Position numbers and translations under genes: made by a program
DNA from: an uncultured Vibrio sp.
Lineage (GTDB): Bacteria; Pseudomonadota; Gammaproteobacteria; Enterobacterales; Vibrionaceae
NCBI RefSeq assembly: GCF_947488985.1
Contig: NZ_CANLBV010000004.1
Coordinates: 1-64,000 of the forward strand
Direction: 5' to 3'
DNA: 64,000 nt
Shown: piece after piece, positions 37,865 to 46,419 of the stretch
How positions within the stretch are numbered: position 1 is the first letter of the stretch
Layout of the letters: each line of letters begins with the position of its first letter
The notes under the pieces: generated by a model
What the model was told of the DNA's origin: nothing
What the model saw: only the letters and a program-made list of their open reading frames with translations
Database searches by the model: none

Positions 37865-38812
37865 TCACTGTTGCTGTTCATAATGGTGATGATGAGCGTT
37901 ATTTGCTTGATAAGGATGGTGCTGATGCCAATGGTTGGCGATATCGATTCGACGACATAACCACACACTGTCGTGCTGTTTGACGTAATCTAAGAAGCGT
38001 CTCAATGCAGCAATCCGACCGGGACGACCAATAAGACGACAATGCAGTCCAACCGACATCATTTTCGGTGCAGTTTCACCTTCCATATAAAGGGTGTCAA
38101 AAGTGTCTTTTAAATACTGGAAGAATTGCTCACCAGAGTTGAAGCCTTGCGCCGTTGAAAAACGCATATCGTTCACATCAAGTGTGTAAGGGATCACTAG
38201 CTGTGGATGACCGGTTTCAGTGTGCCAATAAGGCAGGTCATCGTCATAGGCATCTGAATCGTAAAGAAAGCCGCCCTCTTCTGCTACTAAACGGCGCGTG
38301 TTCGGCCCTGTGCGACCTGTGTACCAACCTTGCGGACGTTGACCCGTCACCTGTTGGATGATCTCGATCGCTTTGGTCATATGATCGCGCTCTTGTAACT
38401 CATCCATGTATTGATAGTCAATCCAGCGATAGCCGTGGCTACAGATCTCATGCCCTGCCTCGACCATGGCTTTAGCCACGTCTGGGTGACGCTCAATAGC
38501 CATTGCGACAGCAAAGACGGTCAGTGGAATGTCATATTCATCGAACAAGCGAAGTACACGCCATACACCCGCTCGGCTACCATACTCATAGATGGATTCC
38601 ATGCTGATGTGACGCTCGCCTTTGATCGGCTGCGCGGAGGGGATCTCTGACAAAAAAGCTTCTGACTCTTCGTCGCCATGCAGCACACAACGCTCACCAC
38701 CCTCTTCATAGTTCAAGACAAAAGACACCGCGACGCGCGCATTACCTGGCCATTGAGGGTTGGGCGGGTTAGCGCCATAACCGATCAAATTTCTTGAATA
38801 ATCCTTATCCAT
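37865..38812 (-). CDS. puuE: Allantoinase PuuE (polysaccharide deacetylase fold)
   Basis: This 315-residue enzyme hydrolyses allantoin to allantoate. It belongs to the NodB-like deacetylase fold and is unrelated to AllB. Diagnostic blocks are DYSRNLIGYGANPPNPQWPG at the N terminus, NYEEGGERCVLHGD, EICSHGYRWIDYQ and GWYTGRTGPNTRRL. The C-terminal tail is rich in His (HHHHYEQQ). AGGAG lies seven bases before the ATG. It heads the minus-strand urate operon, and its promoter region contains both shared palindromes (38921-38932 and 38938-38953). Confidence 0.96.
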   Translation of the reverse strand: MDKDYSRNLIGYGANPPNPQWPGNARVAVSFVLNYEEGGERCVLHGDEESEAFLSEIPSAQPIKGERHISMESIYEYGSRAGVWRVLRLFDEYDIPLTVFAVAMAIERHPDVAKAMVEAGHEICSHGYRWIDYQYMDELQERDHMTKAIEIIQQVTGQRPQGWYTGRTGPNTRRLVAEEGGFLYDSDAYDDDLPYWHTETGHPQLVIPYTLDVNDMRFSTAQGFNSGEQFFQYLKDTFDTLYMEGETAPKMMSVGLHCRLIGRPGRIAALRRFLDYVKQHDSVWLCRRIDIANHWHQHHPYQANNAHHHHYEQQQ

Positions 38813-38920
38813 CCAAGTACTCCTAACATAAGTGGTTGGCTTAGCTGCTTTTCACTGGTTCATCAAATGAGTCAGCCAATGGGTTTACCCAAAATATAGC
38901 AACCTCGCCCTTGTGCTTTT

Positions 38921-38932
38921 ATTGTATACAAT
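38921..38932. promoter_or_regulatory. Palindrome ATTGTATACAAT, copy 1 (puuE promoter)
   Basis: This perfect 12-base palindrome lies in the 408 bp divergent region 38813-39220 between puuE and uraH. The same palindrome recurs at 54705-54716, and variants at 39102-39115 and 54974-54987. The set suggests one regulator for urate and malate synthase genes; the RutR-like TetR at 53959 is a candidate. Confidence 0.65.
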
Positions 38933-38937
38933 TATTT

Positions 38938-38953
38938 ATCTTAATGTAAAGAT
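38938..38953. promoter_or_regulatory. MarR-type operator ATCTTAATGTAAAGAT at the puuE promoter
   Basis: The arms ATCTT and AAGAT flank AATGTA. It differs by one base (T for C) from the site in front of the pecM-like gene at 57326-57341, whose neighbour encodes a PecS/UrtR-like MarR protein. It sits six bases beside the first palindrome, 126 bases upstream of puuE. Confidence 0.65.
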
Positions 38954-39101
38954 TTTGTTGATTAAGTTGATTTAATACAAATTTACCCCATAAAAACAAT
39001 ACCTTAATTATTTAACCAGACGATAAATAACAATAATCAGCTCATTAAAGGCAAGATAAAGCCACTATAAATTCAACATTTACCCAACAATTGACTTTAC
39101 T

Positions 39102-39115
39102 AATTGTATACAGTT
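39102..39115. promoter_or_regulatory. Palindrome variant AATTGTATACAGTT (uraH promoter)
   Basis: It matches the ATTGTATACAAT palindrome at 11 of 12 core bases and lies about 105 bases before uraH. With the copy at 38921 it flanks the divergent region, as expected for coordinate repression of both arms. Confidence 0.55.
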
Positions 39116-39220
39116 CGTACATAGTTAGTATTAACAAACTGACCCGTTGCAGCTATATAGGGTTGAATGGCACAGATAAACCACGCAACAAAGGAGCGCC
39201 AACAGCGCGATTAAAGGACT

Positions 39221-39574
39221 ATGGGAAGATTAACAACACACGTATTAGACACCACACACGGCTTACCCGGCGCAGAGATCAAAGTCGAGCTCTTTAAGGT
39301 CACCGATGACTCGGTTGAAAAGCTGACAACCGTGACCACCAACTCAGACGGTCGAACCGATGCACCGATTTTGGCTGGCAGTGATTTCCAACCGGGAAAA
39401 TATCAATTGGTGTTCTACGTCGCGGATTACTACCAAAGCAAAGGCGTAGAGCTTGATGGGATACCCTTCCTCGATGATGTGGTGATTCGTTTTGGTTTAG
39501 ACGACTCAGACGCACACTATCACGTTCCCCTACTCGTCTCGCCTTACAGCTTCTCGACCTATCGGGGCAGTTAG
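39221..39574 (+). CDS. uraH: 5-Hydroxyisourate hydrolase
   Basis: This 117-residue transthyretin-like enzyme opens 5-hydroxyisourate to OHCU. The three family signatures are present: N-terminal LTTHVLDTTHGLPG (catalytic His), TNSDGRTDAPIL (Arg) and C-terminal HYHVPLLVSPYSFSTYRGS with the terminal YRGS. AAAGGA precedes the ATG. It is divergent from the rest of the pathway and followed by the 8-oxoguanine deaminase gene after 194 bp in which I see no terminator. No signal peptide is evident, so it is cytoplasmic. Confidence 0.96.
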   Translation: MGRLTTHVLDTTHGLPGAEIKVELFKVTDDSVEKLTTVTTNSDGRTDAPILAGSDFQPGKYQLVFYVADYYQSKGVELDGIPFLDDVVIRFGLDDSDAHYHVPLLVSPYSFSTYRGS

Positions 39575-39768
39575 TCCCGAGAGCAAGCTTTGAGAACAAA
39601 GAAAGAAAACGGGCCCCCTCGCTAACGTAAACCAATTTCCACTGAATTAGGGAATGGTGAGAACATTGAACGTTTTAACACCCTTGATTCGAATGTATCT
39701 TTCAACAACAAATACCAAATAAAGACCCTCTTCCCTGAAAAGGCTGAGATGGCTAAGGACTACTATGA

Positions 39769-41130
39769 ATGGAAACCATCTGGATTAAGAATCCTCTCGC
39801 AATCTACACTGGATCACTCGCTGATGCAGGAGGCGGCATTGTCATTAAAGGTAATACAATCATTGAGCTGGTTGGCAAACACAAAGAGCCGACCTTACCC
39901 GTAGATTACAGCGTCGACGCCTCCCGTCATGTTGTGACTCCTGGGCTTATCAATGCGCACCACCACTTCTATCAAACCCTAACGCGTGCCTACCCCGGCG
40001 CACTCAATAAAGAGCTCTTCCATTGGCTACAAAGCCTCTACCCGGTTTGGGCTAACCTCGATTCTGAGATGATGAGCCTCGCTACAGAGTTGGCGCTGGT
40101 TGAGCTGATGATGTCCGGCTGTACCACAGCGTCAGACCATCATTATTTGTTGCCAAACGGGCTTGAGCACGCTATTGATTTACAAGTCGAAGCGGCAGAG
40201 AAGCTAGGCGTGAGAGCGATATTTACGCGTGGCTCAATGAGCTTAGGGGAAGATGAAGGGGGGCTACCTCCAAGACACACCATTCAAACCGAACAAACCA
40301 TCATTGATGACAGTGAACGCTTGATTCGTGATTACCACCAGCGTGATGAAGGGGCGATGATTCAAATTGCACTCGCGCCTTGTTCGCCGTTCTCGGTCAC
40401 TACAGACCTGATGAAAGAGACCGCCAAGATCAGTGAGCGTGAAAACGTAATGATGCACACTCACCTATGCGAAACGCTCGATGAAGAGGACTTCTGTATC
40501 GAGAAGTTTGGCCTACGCCCTGTCGACTACCTAGAAGATGTAGGCTGGCTCAACGAACGCACTTGGCTTGCTCATGGTATTCACTTTAATCCAGAAGAGA
40601 TCAAGCGTTTGGGTAAAGCCAGGATAGGCATCAGCCACTGCCCAACCTCCAACATGATGTTGGCTTCCGGTATTTGTAAGAACAACGATCTTGAAGCCGC
40701 TGGCGTAAAAGTCGGGCTGGGTGTCGATGGTTCGGCCTCAAACGACGGTTCGAACATGATTGCCGAAGTGCGTATGGCGATGTATCTACAACGTCTGCAA
40801 TATGGCTCTGCCAATGTTTCACACTTCGATGCACTGCGCTGGGCGACATCAGGCTCTGCACGCGCAATGGGCAGAACCGACATTGGTACGCTAGAGGTCG
40901 GCAAACAAGCCGACATCGCGATGTTCAAACTCGACGACATTCGTTTCTCTGGTAGCCACGATCCACTGGCAGCATTACTACTTTGTGGTGCTCAACAAGC
41001 GGATAAAGTGATGGTAGCCGGAAAATGGCGAGTTAACGATGGTGCCGTGATTGGCGTAGACATGGAACAACTGATGCACCGCCACCACGCTGCTGCAATG
41101 AAACTTGGTAAATTAGCGATGAATAATTAG
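39769..41130 (+). CDS. 8-Oxoguanine deaminase (amidohydrolase)
   Basis: This 453-residue cytoplasmic zinc amidohydrolase should deaminate 8-oxoguanine to urate, feeding the pathway from oxidised guanine. The metal sites are HxH in PGLINAHHHF, the histidine in MMHTHLCETLDEED, and Asp in GVDGSASNDGSN. The THLCETLDEED and HWLQSLYPVW segments are typical of the 8-oxoguanine deaminase branch as I know it. AAGGA lies nine bases before the ATG. The stop codon TAG (41128-41130) is built from the target TA and the first G of an inserted 264 bp element; without the element the codon would still be TAG. Hydroxyatrazine hydrolases are close relatives, so the substrate assignment is likely but not certain. 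Confidence 0.88.
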   Translation: METIWIKNPLAIYTGSLADAGGGIVIKGNTIIELVGKHKEPTLPVDYSVDASRHVVTPGLINAHHHFYQTLTRAYPGALNKELFHWLQSLYPVWANLDSEMMSLATELALVELMMSGCTTASDHHYLLPNGLEHAIDLQVEAAEKLGVRAIFTRGSMSLGEDEGGLPPRHTIQTEQTIIDDSERLIRDYHQRDEGAMIQIALAPCSPFSVTTDLMKETAKISERENVMMHTHLCETLDEEDFCIEKFGLRPVDYLEDVGWLNERTWLAHGIHFNPEEIKRLGKARIGISHCPTSNMMLASGICKNNDLEAAGVKVGLGVDGSASNDGSNMIAEVRMAMYLQRLQYGSANVSHFDALRWATSGSARAMGRTDIGTLEVGKQADIAMFKLDDIRFSGSHDPLAALLLCGAQQADKVMVAGKWRVNDGAVIGVDMEQLMHRHHAAAMKLGKLAMNN

Positions 41131-41393
41131 GGCGTGTTGATCTTTCGAGCTGATTTTTGCAGCGAGTTGCTGGGTATTTATACAAGGCAGTGGCGTCGAT
41201 GTGTAGCTAGCCTACATGAGAAGCCGATAACGTAGTAGAAATGACCAGCAAACGCTGCCCGAAGGGTTCGGCTAAAAGCGTTTTACTCTTTGTTGAGGGA
41301 GATTTGCTTAGAGTGACTAGGCTACTTCCCCCTCGCCGCGATTAAAACGCTTTTATCTCGAACGAAATTTAACCACGAAAGATCAACACGCCC
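41130..41393. mobile_element. 264 bp MITE-like element with 18 bp terminal inverted repeats
   Basis: The ends GGGCGTGTTGATCTTTCG and CGAAAGATCAACACGCCC are perfect inverted repeats, flanked on both sides by TA (41128-41129, 41394-41395). That is the target duplication of IS630/Tc1-type transposition. Inside, TAAAAGCGTTTTA (41273-41285) and TAAAACGCTTTTA (41343-41355) form a further 13 bp inverted repeat. There is no transposase frame, so it is non-autonomous. It was inserted between the deaminase gene and its terminator. Confidence 0.82.
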
Positions 41394-41428
41394 TAGATAC
41401 ACTCTATCTTAACTGGAAAAACAAAGAA

Positions 41429-41447
41429 GGCCGACATGATGTCGGCC
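41429..41447 (-). terminator. Hairpin terminator for the polyamine operon
   Basis: GGCCGACAT and ATGTCGGCC form a nearly continuous palindrome. On the minus strand it is followed by TTCTTTGTTTTTCC. It lies 184 bases after the gabT stop. Confidence 0.6.
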
Positions 41448-41560
41448 GACAGCTTTCTGAGCAGATTACACGTTTCAAGCATTAGCTTCTGACATTCATC
41501 AAAGTGAAGCTCCTCTATTACTAAATAGGGGCATCATGTTTCGCCCCCCACTCCCAATTA

Positions 41561-41605
41561 GTTTAAAGGCCTAGCGTAAACGCTAGACCTTTAAACTTTT
41601 TCTTT
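41561..41605 (+). terminator. Terminator facing gabT, originally for the deaminase gene
   Basis: GTTTAAAGG-C-CTAGCG pairs with CGCTAG-A-CCTTTAAAC (41561-41576, 41581-41596) around a TAAA loop with one mismatch, followed by TTTTTCTTT. The rest of the 500 bp gap 41131-41630 holds only the MITE and the other hairpin. Confidence 0.75.
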
Positions 41606-41630
41606 ACCAATTTACAGTCCTTGATGAGTT

Positions 41631-42902
41631 TTAAATGATATCGAGGATGATGGCCTCTAGCTTATCCAGACCTTCACTTAATACTTCAGACTCAATGGTC
41701 AACGGTGGCAACAAGCGGATCACGTTGGCTTTTACACCACACGAAAGCAGAATAAGACCATTCTCTTGTGCTTTCGCTATCACCGCTTTGGTTAAGTCCT
41801 GCAATGGTTTGCCTGATTCTGGATCCGTAAATTCAATTGCCATCATCGCTCCAGTGGTACGTATTTCACCAATAGCTGGAACCGATTCCTGTAGCTTGCT
41901 CATACGAGCATTCACAACCTCACCAATGCCCATTGCTTTAGCACACAATTGCTCTTCTTCGATAATTTTTAGGACTTCTAAACCAGCCACACAACCCAAC
42001 GGAGAGCCAGCGTAAGTACCACCTAAGCCACCTGGCAATGCCGAATCCATAACACCGGCTTTTCCCACTACCGCAGAGATAGGGAAACCACCCGCAATAC
42101 CTTTTGCCATTGTGATCATGTCGGGTTCAATACCCAGATATTCAGTTGCAAACATTTTACCCGTGCGCGCAAAGCCCGTTTGGATCTCATCCGCTATCAA
42201 CATAATGCCGTGCTTATCACACAACGCACGCAAGCCTTGCGCAAAATCAGCTGGCGCTTGATAGAAGCCGCCTTCTCCCTGCACTGGTTCGAAGATAATT
42301 GCGGCCACGCGAGATGGTTCTATGTCGCAGGCGAACAAGTCATCTAACGCTTGTAGGCTTTGCTCTGTGCTAACACCGTGAAACGCATTTGGGTATGGTG
42401 CGTGGAATATTTCATTGGGGAACGGGCCAAAGCCTGCCTTATAAGGAGCCACTTTACCCGTTAGCCCCATGGTCATATTAGTGCGGCCGTGGAAGCCACC
42501 TTTAAAAGCAATCACACCACTGCGGCCAGTATGAACTCTCGCTACTTTCACAGCATTCTCAACCGCTTCAGCTCCTGTTGTCAGGAAAATCGCTTTTTTA
42601 TCGCTGTCACCGGGAGCCAGCTGCGTGAGCTTTTCTGCCAGTTCAACAAAAGAGGCGTACGGCGTCACCATGGCACAGGTATGGGAGAAGTTATCGATCT
42701 GAGCCTTAACCGCCTCATTGATACGCTGATTGGCATGTCCCGTATTGGTTACCGCAATGCCTGCTGCAAAATCAATGTACTTGTTGCCATCGACATCCCA
42801 TACATGGGCGTTCTCTGCTTTCTCAACATACAGTGGATACAGTGCGCCCATACCTTGAGCGATGACTTGGCTTCTTCTTTGGTGTAGTTGTTGATTTGTC
42901 AT
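41631..42902 (-). CDS. gabT: 4-Aminobutyrate aminotransferase
   Basis: This 423-residue PLP-dependent class III aminotransferase moves the amino group of GABA to 2-oxoglutarate, giving succinate semialdehyde. The cofactor motifs LTTGAEAVENAVK, IADEIQTGFARTGK and the Schiff-base Lys in MAKGIAGGFP are visible. I chose the ATG at 42902 because AGGA is about seven bases upstream; the ATG at 42908 is too close to it. It is the last gene of the putrescine/agmatine operon, 15 bases after gabD. The nearby puuC and puuD products supply its substrate. Confidence 0.94.
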   Translation of the reverse strand: MTNQQLHQRRSQVIAQGMGALYPLYVEKAENAHVWDVDGNKYIDFAAGIAVTNTGHANQRINEAVKAQIDNFSHTCAMVTPYASFVELAEKLTQLAPGDSDKKAIFLTTGAEAVENAVKVARVHTGRSGVIAFKGGFHGRTNMTMGLTGKVAPYKAGFGPFPNEIFHAPYPNAFHGVSTEQSLQALDDLFACDIEPSRVAAIIFEPVQGEGGFYQAPADFAQGLRALCDKHGIMLIADEIQTGFARTGKMFATEYLGIEPDMITMAKGIAGGFPISAVVGKAGVMDSALPGGLGGTYAGSPLGCVAGLEVLKIIEEEQLCAKAMGIGEVVNARMSKLQESVPAIGEIRTTGAMMAIEFTDPESGKPLQDLTKAVIAKAQENGLILLSCGVKANVIRLLPPLTIESEVLSEGLDKLEAIILDII

Positions 42903-42917
42903 TGTCATGTCCTTTGA

Positions 42918-44345
42918 TTAATTGCCGCCAAAGCAGAGATATTTAATATCCATGTATTCATCGATACCTTGTTTTGCCCCTTCACGTCCGATACCGGACT
43001 GCTTAACTCCACCGAAAGGAGCTACCTCGGTAGAGATCATACCTTCGTTAATTCCTACCATGCCGTATTCCAACGCTTCTGCTATCTTCCATACACGGTG
43101 AATATTTTGGCTATAGAAGTAAGACGCTAAGCCATAGATAGTGTCATTAGCCATTTCGATAAGCTGTTGGTCATCATCAAATCTGATCACCGGAGCGACT
43201 GGGCCAAAGATCTCTTGCGAGACAATATCCATATCATGCGTAACGTTTTTGAGAACGACAGGTTGCATGAATAGACCATCAAGAGTTTTCGGCTCAGTAA
43301 CTGGTTTCGCGCCCTGTTCGATTGCACCGTCAATGAGGGACTGAATACCTTGTTTTGCTGATTCGCTTATTACCGGACCAACATTTACACCCTCTTCTAG
43401 ACCATTGCCTACTTTAAGCTGCTGCACTGCTGCATCGAATTTTTCAACAAACTTATCGTACACCTTGTTATGTACATAAAAACGGTTAGCGCAGACGCAG
43501 GTTTGACCGGCATTACGAAACTTAGATGCCATTGCACCAAGCACAGCCGCATCAATATCTGCATCATCAAATACGATAAATGGTGCATTTCCACCAAGCT
43601 CCATTGACGTTCGCTTGATGTCGTTTGCACTTTGCTGCATCAGCACTCTTCCAACTTGCGTAGAGCCCGTGAAAGAGAGCTTACGAATCAGAGGATGTGA
43701 GGTAAAAATACCGCCAACTTGACGAGAATTCGCTCCCAATACCACTTGCAGTACATCACGAGGAATGCCCGCTTGATATGCTAGCTCAGCTACAGCAAAA
43801 GCAGATAACGGTGTGGATTCAGACGGCTTCACAATAAAACTACAGCCGGCTGCAAGTGCTGGACCTGCCTTACGAGTTATCATTGCAATTGGAAAATTCC
43901 ACGGAGTAATCGCACAAGCTACTCCAATAGGTTGTTTAATCGTAACAAGGCGTTTGTCGCTACTTGGCGCTGGGATTGTCTCACCATAGGTACGCTTCGC
44001 TTCTTCAGCAAACCACTCGATAAAGCTTGCGCCGTACAACACTTCACCTTGTGCTTCTGCCCATGGTTTGCCTTGCTCTAACGTCATCAGGCGACCTAGA
44101 TCTTCCTTGTTTTCAAGTAACAACTGATACCATTTTTGTAGCAAACCAGAACGGGTTTTGGCTGGCAGCAAAGCCCACTCTTTTTGCGCTACGCTTGCAC
44201 GCGAGACACCATCTAAAATGTCATGTTCAGATGACACTGGTGCATAACCAAGTATTTCACCCGTCGCGGGGTTACTTACAGCAATACCTTGGTCTTGATT
44301 TAGCACCATAAACGACAGCAATGATTGATTTGTAATTTGTTGCAT
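42918..44345 (-). CDS. gabD: Succinate-semialdehyde dehydrogenase
   Basis: This 475-residue NAD(P)-dependent aldehyde dehydrogenase oxidises succinate semialdehyde to succinate for the TCA cycle. The family motifs are CAITPWNFPIAMI, ELGGNAPFIVFDDAD with the general-base Glu, and NAGQTCVCANRFYV with the catalytic Cys. The NAGQTC(V)CANR form is characteristic of GabD and separates it from PuuC upstream. AAGGA is six bases before the ATG. A 92 bp gap separates it from aguA, long enough for an internal promoter, though none is obvious. Confidence 0.94.
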   Translation of the reverse strand: MQQITNQSLLSFMVLNQDQGIAVSNPATGEILGYAPVSSEHDILDGVSRASVAQKEWALLPAKTRSGLLQKWYQLLLENKEDLGRLMTLEQGKPWAEAQGEVLYGASFIEWFAEEAKRTYGETIPAPSSDKRLVTIKQPIGVACAITPWNFPIAMITRKAGPALAAGCSFIVKPSESTPLSAFAVAELAYQAGIPRDVLQVVLGANSRQVGGIFTSHPLIRKLSFTGSTQVGRVLMQQSANDIKRTSMELGGNAPFIVFDDADIDAAVLGAMASKFRNAGQTCVCANRFYVHNKVYDKFVEKFDAAVQQLKVGNGLEEGVNVGPVISESAKQGIQSLIDGAIEQGAKPVTEPKTLDGLFMQPVVLKNVTHDMDIVSQEIFGPVAPVIRFDDDQQLIEMANDTIYGLASYFYSQNIHRVWKIAEALEYGMVGINEGMISTEVAPFGGVKQSGIGREGAKQGIDEYMDIKYLCFGGN

Positions 44346-44437
44346 GGTGATTCCTTTTGACAGCTTTACCTTGGCGTCTACTGATAGTTACCCTACCAAG
44401 CAGAAACCAATATCTCATTGTTTTTATAATGATTTTC

Positions 44438-45520
44438 TTAAGCAGGGATCTGCTGAGTAATGCAGTGGATGTTACCTCCACCAAGCAAAACCTCACGCGT
44501 TGGTATACCAACGACTTGATGTTCAGGCATCGCTTGCTGCAATATTTTTATTGCCTGCTCGTCAGTTCTATCATCGAGCAATGGCAAAAACACATAGCCA
44601 TTCGCGATAAGAAAGTTGGCATAAGAAGCACTTAACCTTTCCCCTGCATCACGTGTCATTCCGTCACTTTTATCAATTCCGCTGGCTTCTGCTTCGCTAT
44701 AGTGCAAAGGCCCTGGCAACGGTAAACGGATGATTTCAATCTCTCGACCTTTAGCATCAGATTGATCTTTTAACACTTGTTCCGCCTGACGAGATAATGC
44801 GAATTGTGGGTCTGAAGGATCATCAGTCCAACTCAATACCACTTTCCCCGGGGCAATCACATGCATCAAATTATCAACATGTCCGTCAGTTTCATCATCG
44901 AATAGTCCTTTAGGCAGCCAAATGACCTTTTCAATACCCAGATATTCTTTGAGATGTGTTTCTATCTGTTGTTGATTCAACTCAGGGTTGCGTCCCGGAC
45001 TAAGCAAACACTCTTCTGTTGTATAGAGCGTACCTTCGCCATCGGTATGTATTGAGCCCCCCTCTAAAACGAATGGGGCGTTGTAGTGATCAATCCCGAT
45101 AATGTCACATACTGAGCTAGCCACTAGGTCGTCCTGCTGCCAGTTTTCATAGAGGCCATTATAGTCACCACCCCAAGCGTTAAACTGCCAGTTGATTCCA
45201 CGACGCTCGCCGTCTTGATTCACCAACACTGTGGGCCCAATATCACGCATCCACGCATCATTGAATGGGATTTCAACAAGCCGAATGTCTGAATGAAGCA
45301 ATGCTCTCGCCTTATCAAATTGCTTCGCACTCACGGCGACACAAACCTTAGTCACCTCTGCTATCGCATTCGCAATGCTAGCGAATGTTTGCTGGGCAGG
45401 AAGGGCGTTATCACGCCAATTGTCTCGTCTTTCTGGCCAAGCCAACCAAACTTCTTCAATAGGATGAAACTCAGCTGGAAAGTAGAACCCATCTTGCAGT
45501 GGTGTTGTCGATAACTGCAT
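44438..45520 (-). CDS. aguA: Agmatine deiminase
   Basis: This 360-residue enzyme of the guanidino-modifying superfamily converts agmatine to N-carbamoylputrescine and ammonia. Visible motifs are the N-terminal HPIEEVWLAWPER, NDAWMRDIGPT, WQFNAWGG, LEGGSIHTDGEGT, TDGHVDNLMHV (catalytic His) and the C-terminal GGGNIHCITQQ with the nucleophilic Cys. AAAGGGG precedes the ATG. It follows aguB by 11 bases, so the two pathway enzymes are coupled. With aguB it turns agmatine into putrescine for the Puu enzymes in the same operon. Confidence 0.96.
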   Translation of the reverse strand: MQLSTTPLQDGFYFPAEFHPIEEVWLAWPERRDNWRDNALPAQQTFASIANAIAEVTKVCVAVSAKQFDKARALLHSDIRLVEIPFNDAWMRDIGPTVLVNQDGERRGINWQFNAWGGDYNGLYENWQQDDLVASSVCDIIGIDHYNAPFVLEGGSIHTDGEGTLYTTEECLLSPGRNPELNQQQIETHLKEYLGIEKVIWLPKGLFDDETDGHVDNLMHVIAPGKVVLSWTDDPSDPQFALSRQAEQVLKDQSDAKGREIEIIRLPLPGPLHYSEAEASGIDKSDGMTRDAGERLSASYANFLIANGYVFLPLLDDRTDEQAIKILQQAMPEHQVVGIPTREVLLGGGNIHCITQQIPA

Positions 45521-45531
45521 AGTCTGCCCCT

Positions 45532-46398
45532 TTAAACTGCTAGTTTGCCCACAGAGCCATATAGATCTGGGCGGCGGTCACGGAACAACCCCCACGAGTG
45601 ACGCGCTTGAGCCGTTGCGGCTAAATCAATCTCCGCGTAAATGATAGCTTCCTCATCACGTGGCGCTTCTGCCAACTTGCCACCAGTATGATCGGTAATA
45701 AAAGAGGAACCGTAGAATGTGGTTTCAATGCCATCATCACACTCTGTGCCTACGCGATTAGACGCAATCACAGGAACCAAGTTTGCGGCGGAATGGCCTT
45801 GCATAGTGCGTTGCCAGTGATCACGAGAATCTAAAGTTGGATCTTGTGGTTCGCTGCCAATAGCGGTTGGGTAAAAAATGGCTTCTGCACCGTGTAACGC
45901 TAAGCTACGAGCAAGCTCAGGAAACCATTGATCCCAGCAAATACCAGCGCCGAACTTACCAAACTGGGTTTGCCAGACTTTGAAACCAGTATCTCCAGGA
46001 CTAAAATAGTATTTTTCGCTATAACCCGGACCATCCGGGATGTGTGATTTGCGGTAGTTATCTAGCACAGTGCCATCGGCATCAATCATCACTAATGAGT
46101 TAAAGAAGGTATTGCCCGCTTTTTCAAAATAACTAACTGGAATCACGACCCCGAGTTCTTTTGCCAATGCACTCATCTCTGTTATCAACAGACAGTTGTC
46201 TACTTCCTCGGCCAACTCAAAATACTTAGCTTCTTGCTTCTTACAAAAGTAAGGGGCAGCGAACAATTCCTGCGGCAAAACCACATTGGCACCGTTACTC
46301 GCAGCTTCACGAATCGCTTGCTTAGCTTTATTTAGGTTATCTTCCAGATCCCAGCTTTTGGTCAGTTGCAGGGCCGCGAATTTTACTACTCTACTCAT
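45532..46398 (-). CDS. aguB: N-carbamoylputrescine amidase
   Basis: This 288-residue nitrilase-superfamily enzyme hydrolyses N-carbamoylputrescine to putrescine, carbon dioxide and ammonia. The catalytic triad regions are Glu in VLPQELFAAPYFCK, Lys in NYRKSHIPDGPGYSEKYYF and Cys in GAGICWDQWFPE. AAGGAA precedes the ATG. It is placed between puuB and aguA, so agmatine breakdown and putrescine breakdown are transcribed together. Confidence 0.96.
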   Translation of the reverse strand: MSRVVKFAALQLTKSWDLEDNLNKAKQAIREAASNGANVVLPQELFAAPYFCKKQEAKYFELAEEVDNCLLITEMSALAKELGVVIPVSYFEKAGNTFFNSLVMIDADGTVLDNYRKSHIPDGPGYSEKYYFSPGDTGFKVWQTQFGKFGAGICWDQWFPELARSLALHGAEAIFYPTAIGSEPQDPTLDSRDHWQRTMQGHSAANLVPVIASNRVGTECDDGIETTFYGSSFITDHTGGKLAEAPRDEEAIIYAEIDLAATAQARHSWGLFRDRRPDLYGSVGKLAV

Positions 46399-46419
46399 TG
46401 GGTGTTCCTTATCGTCCGG

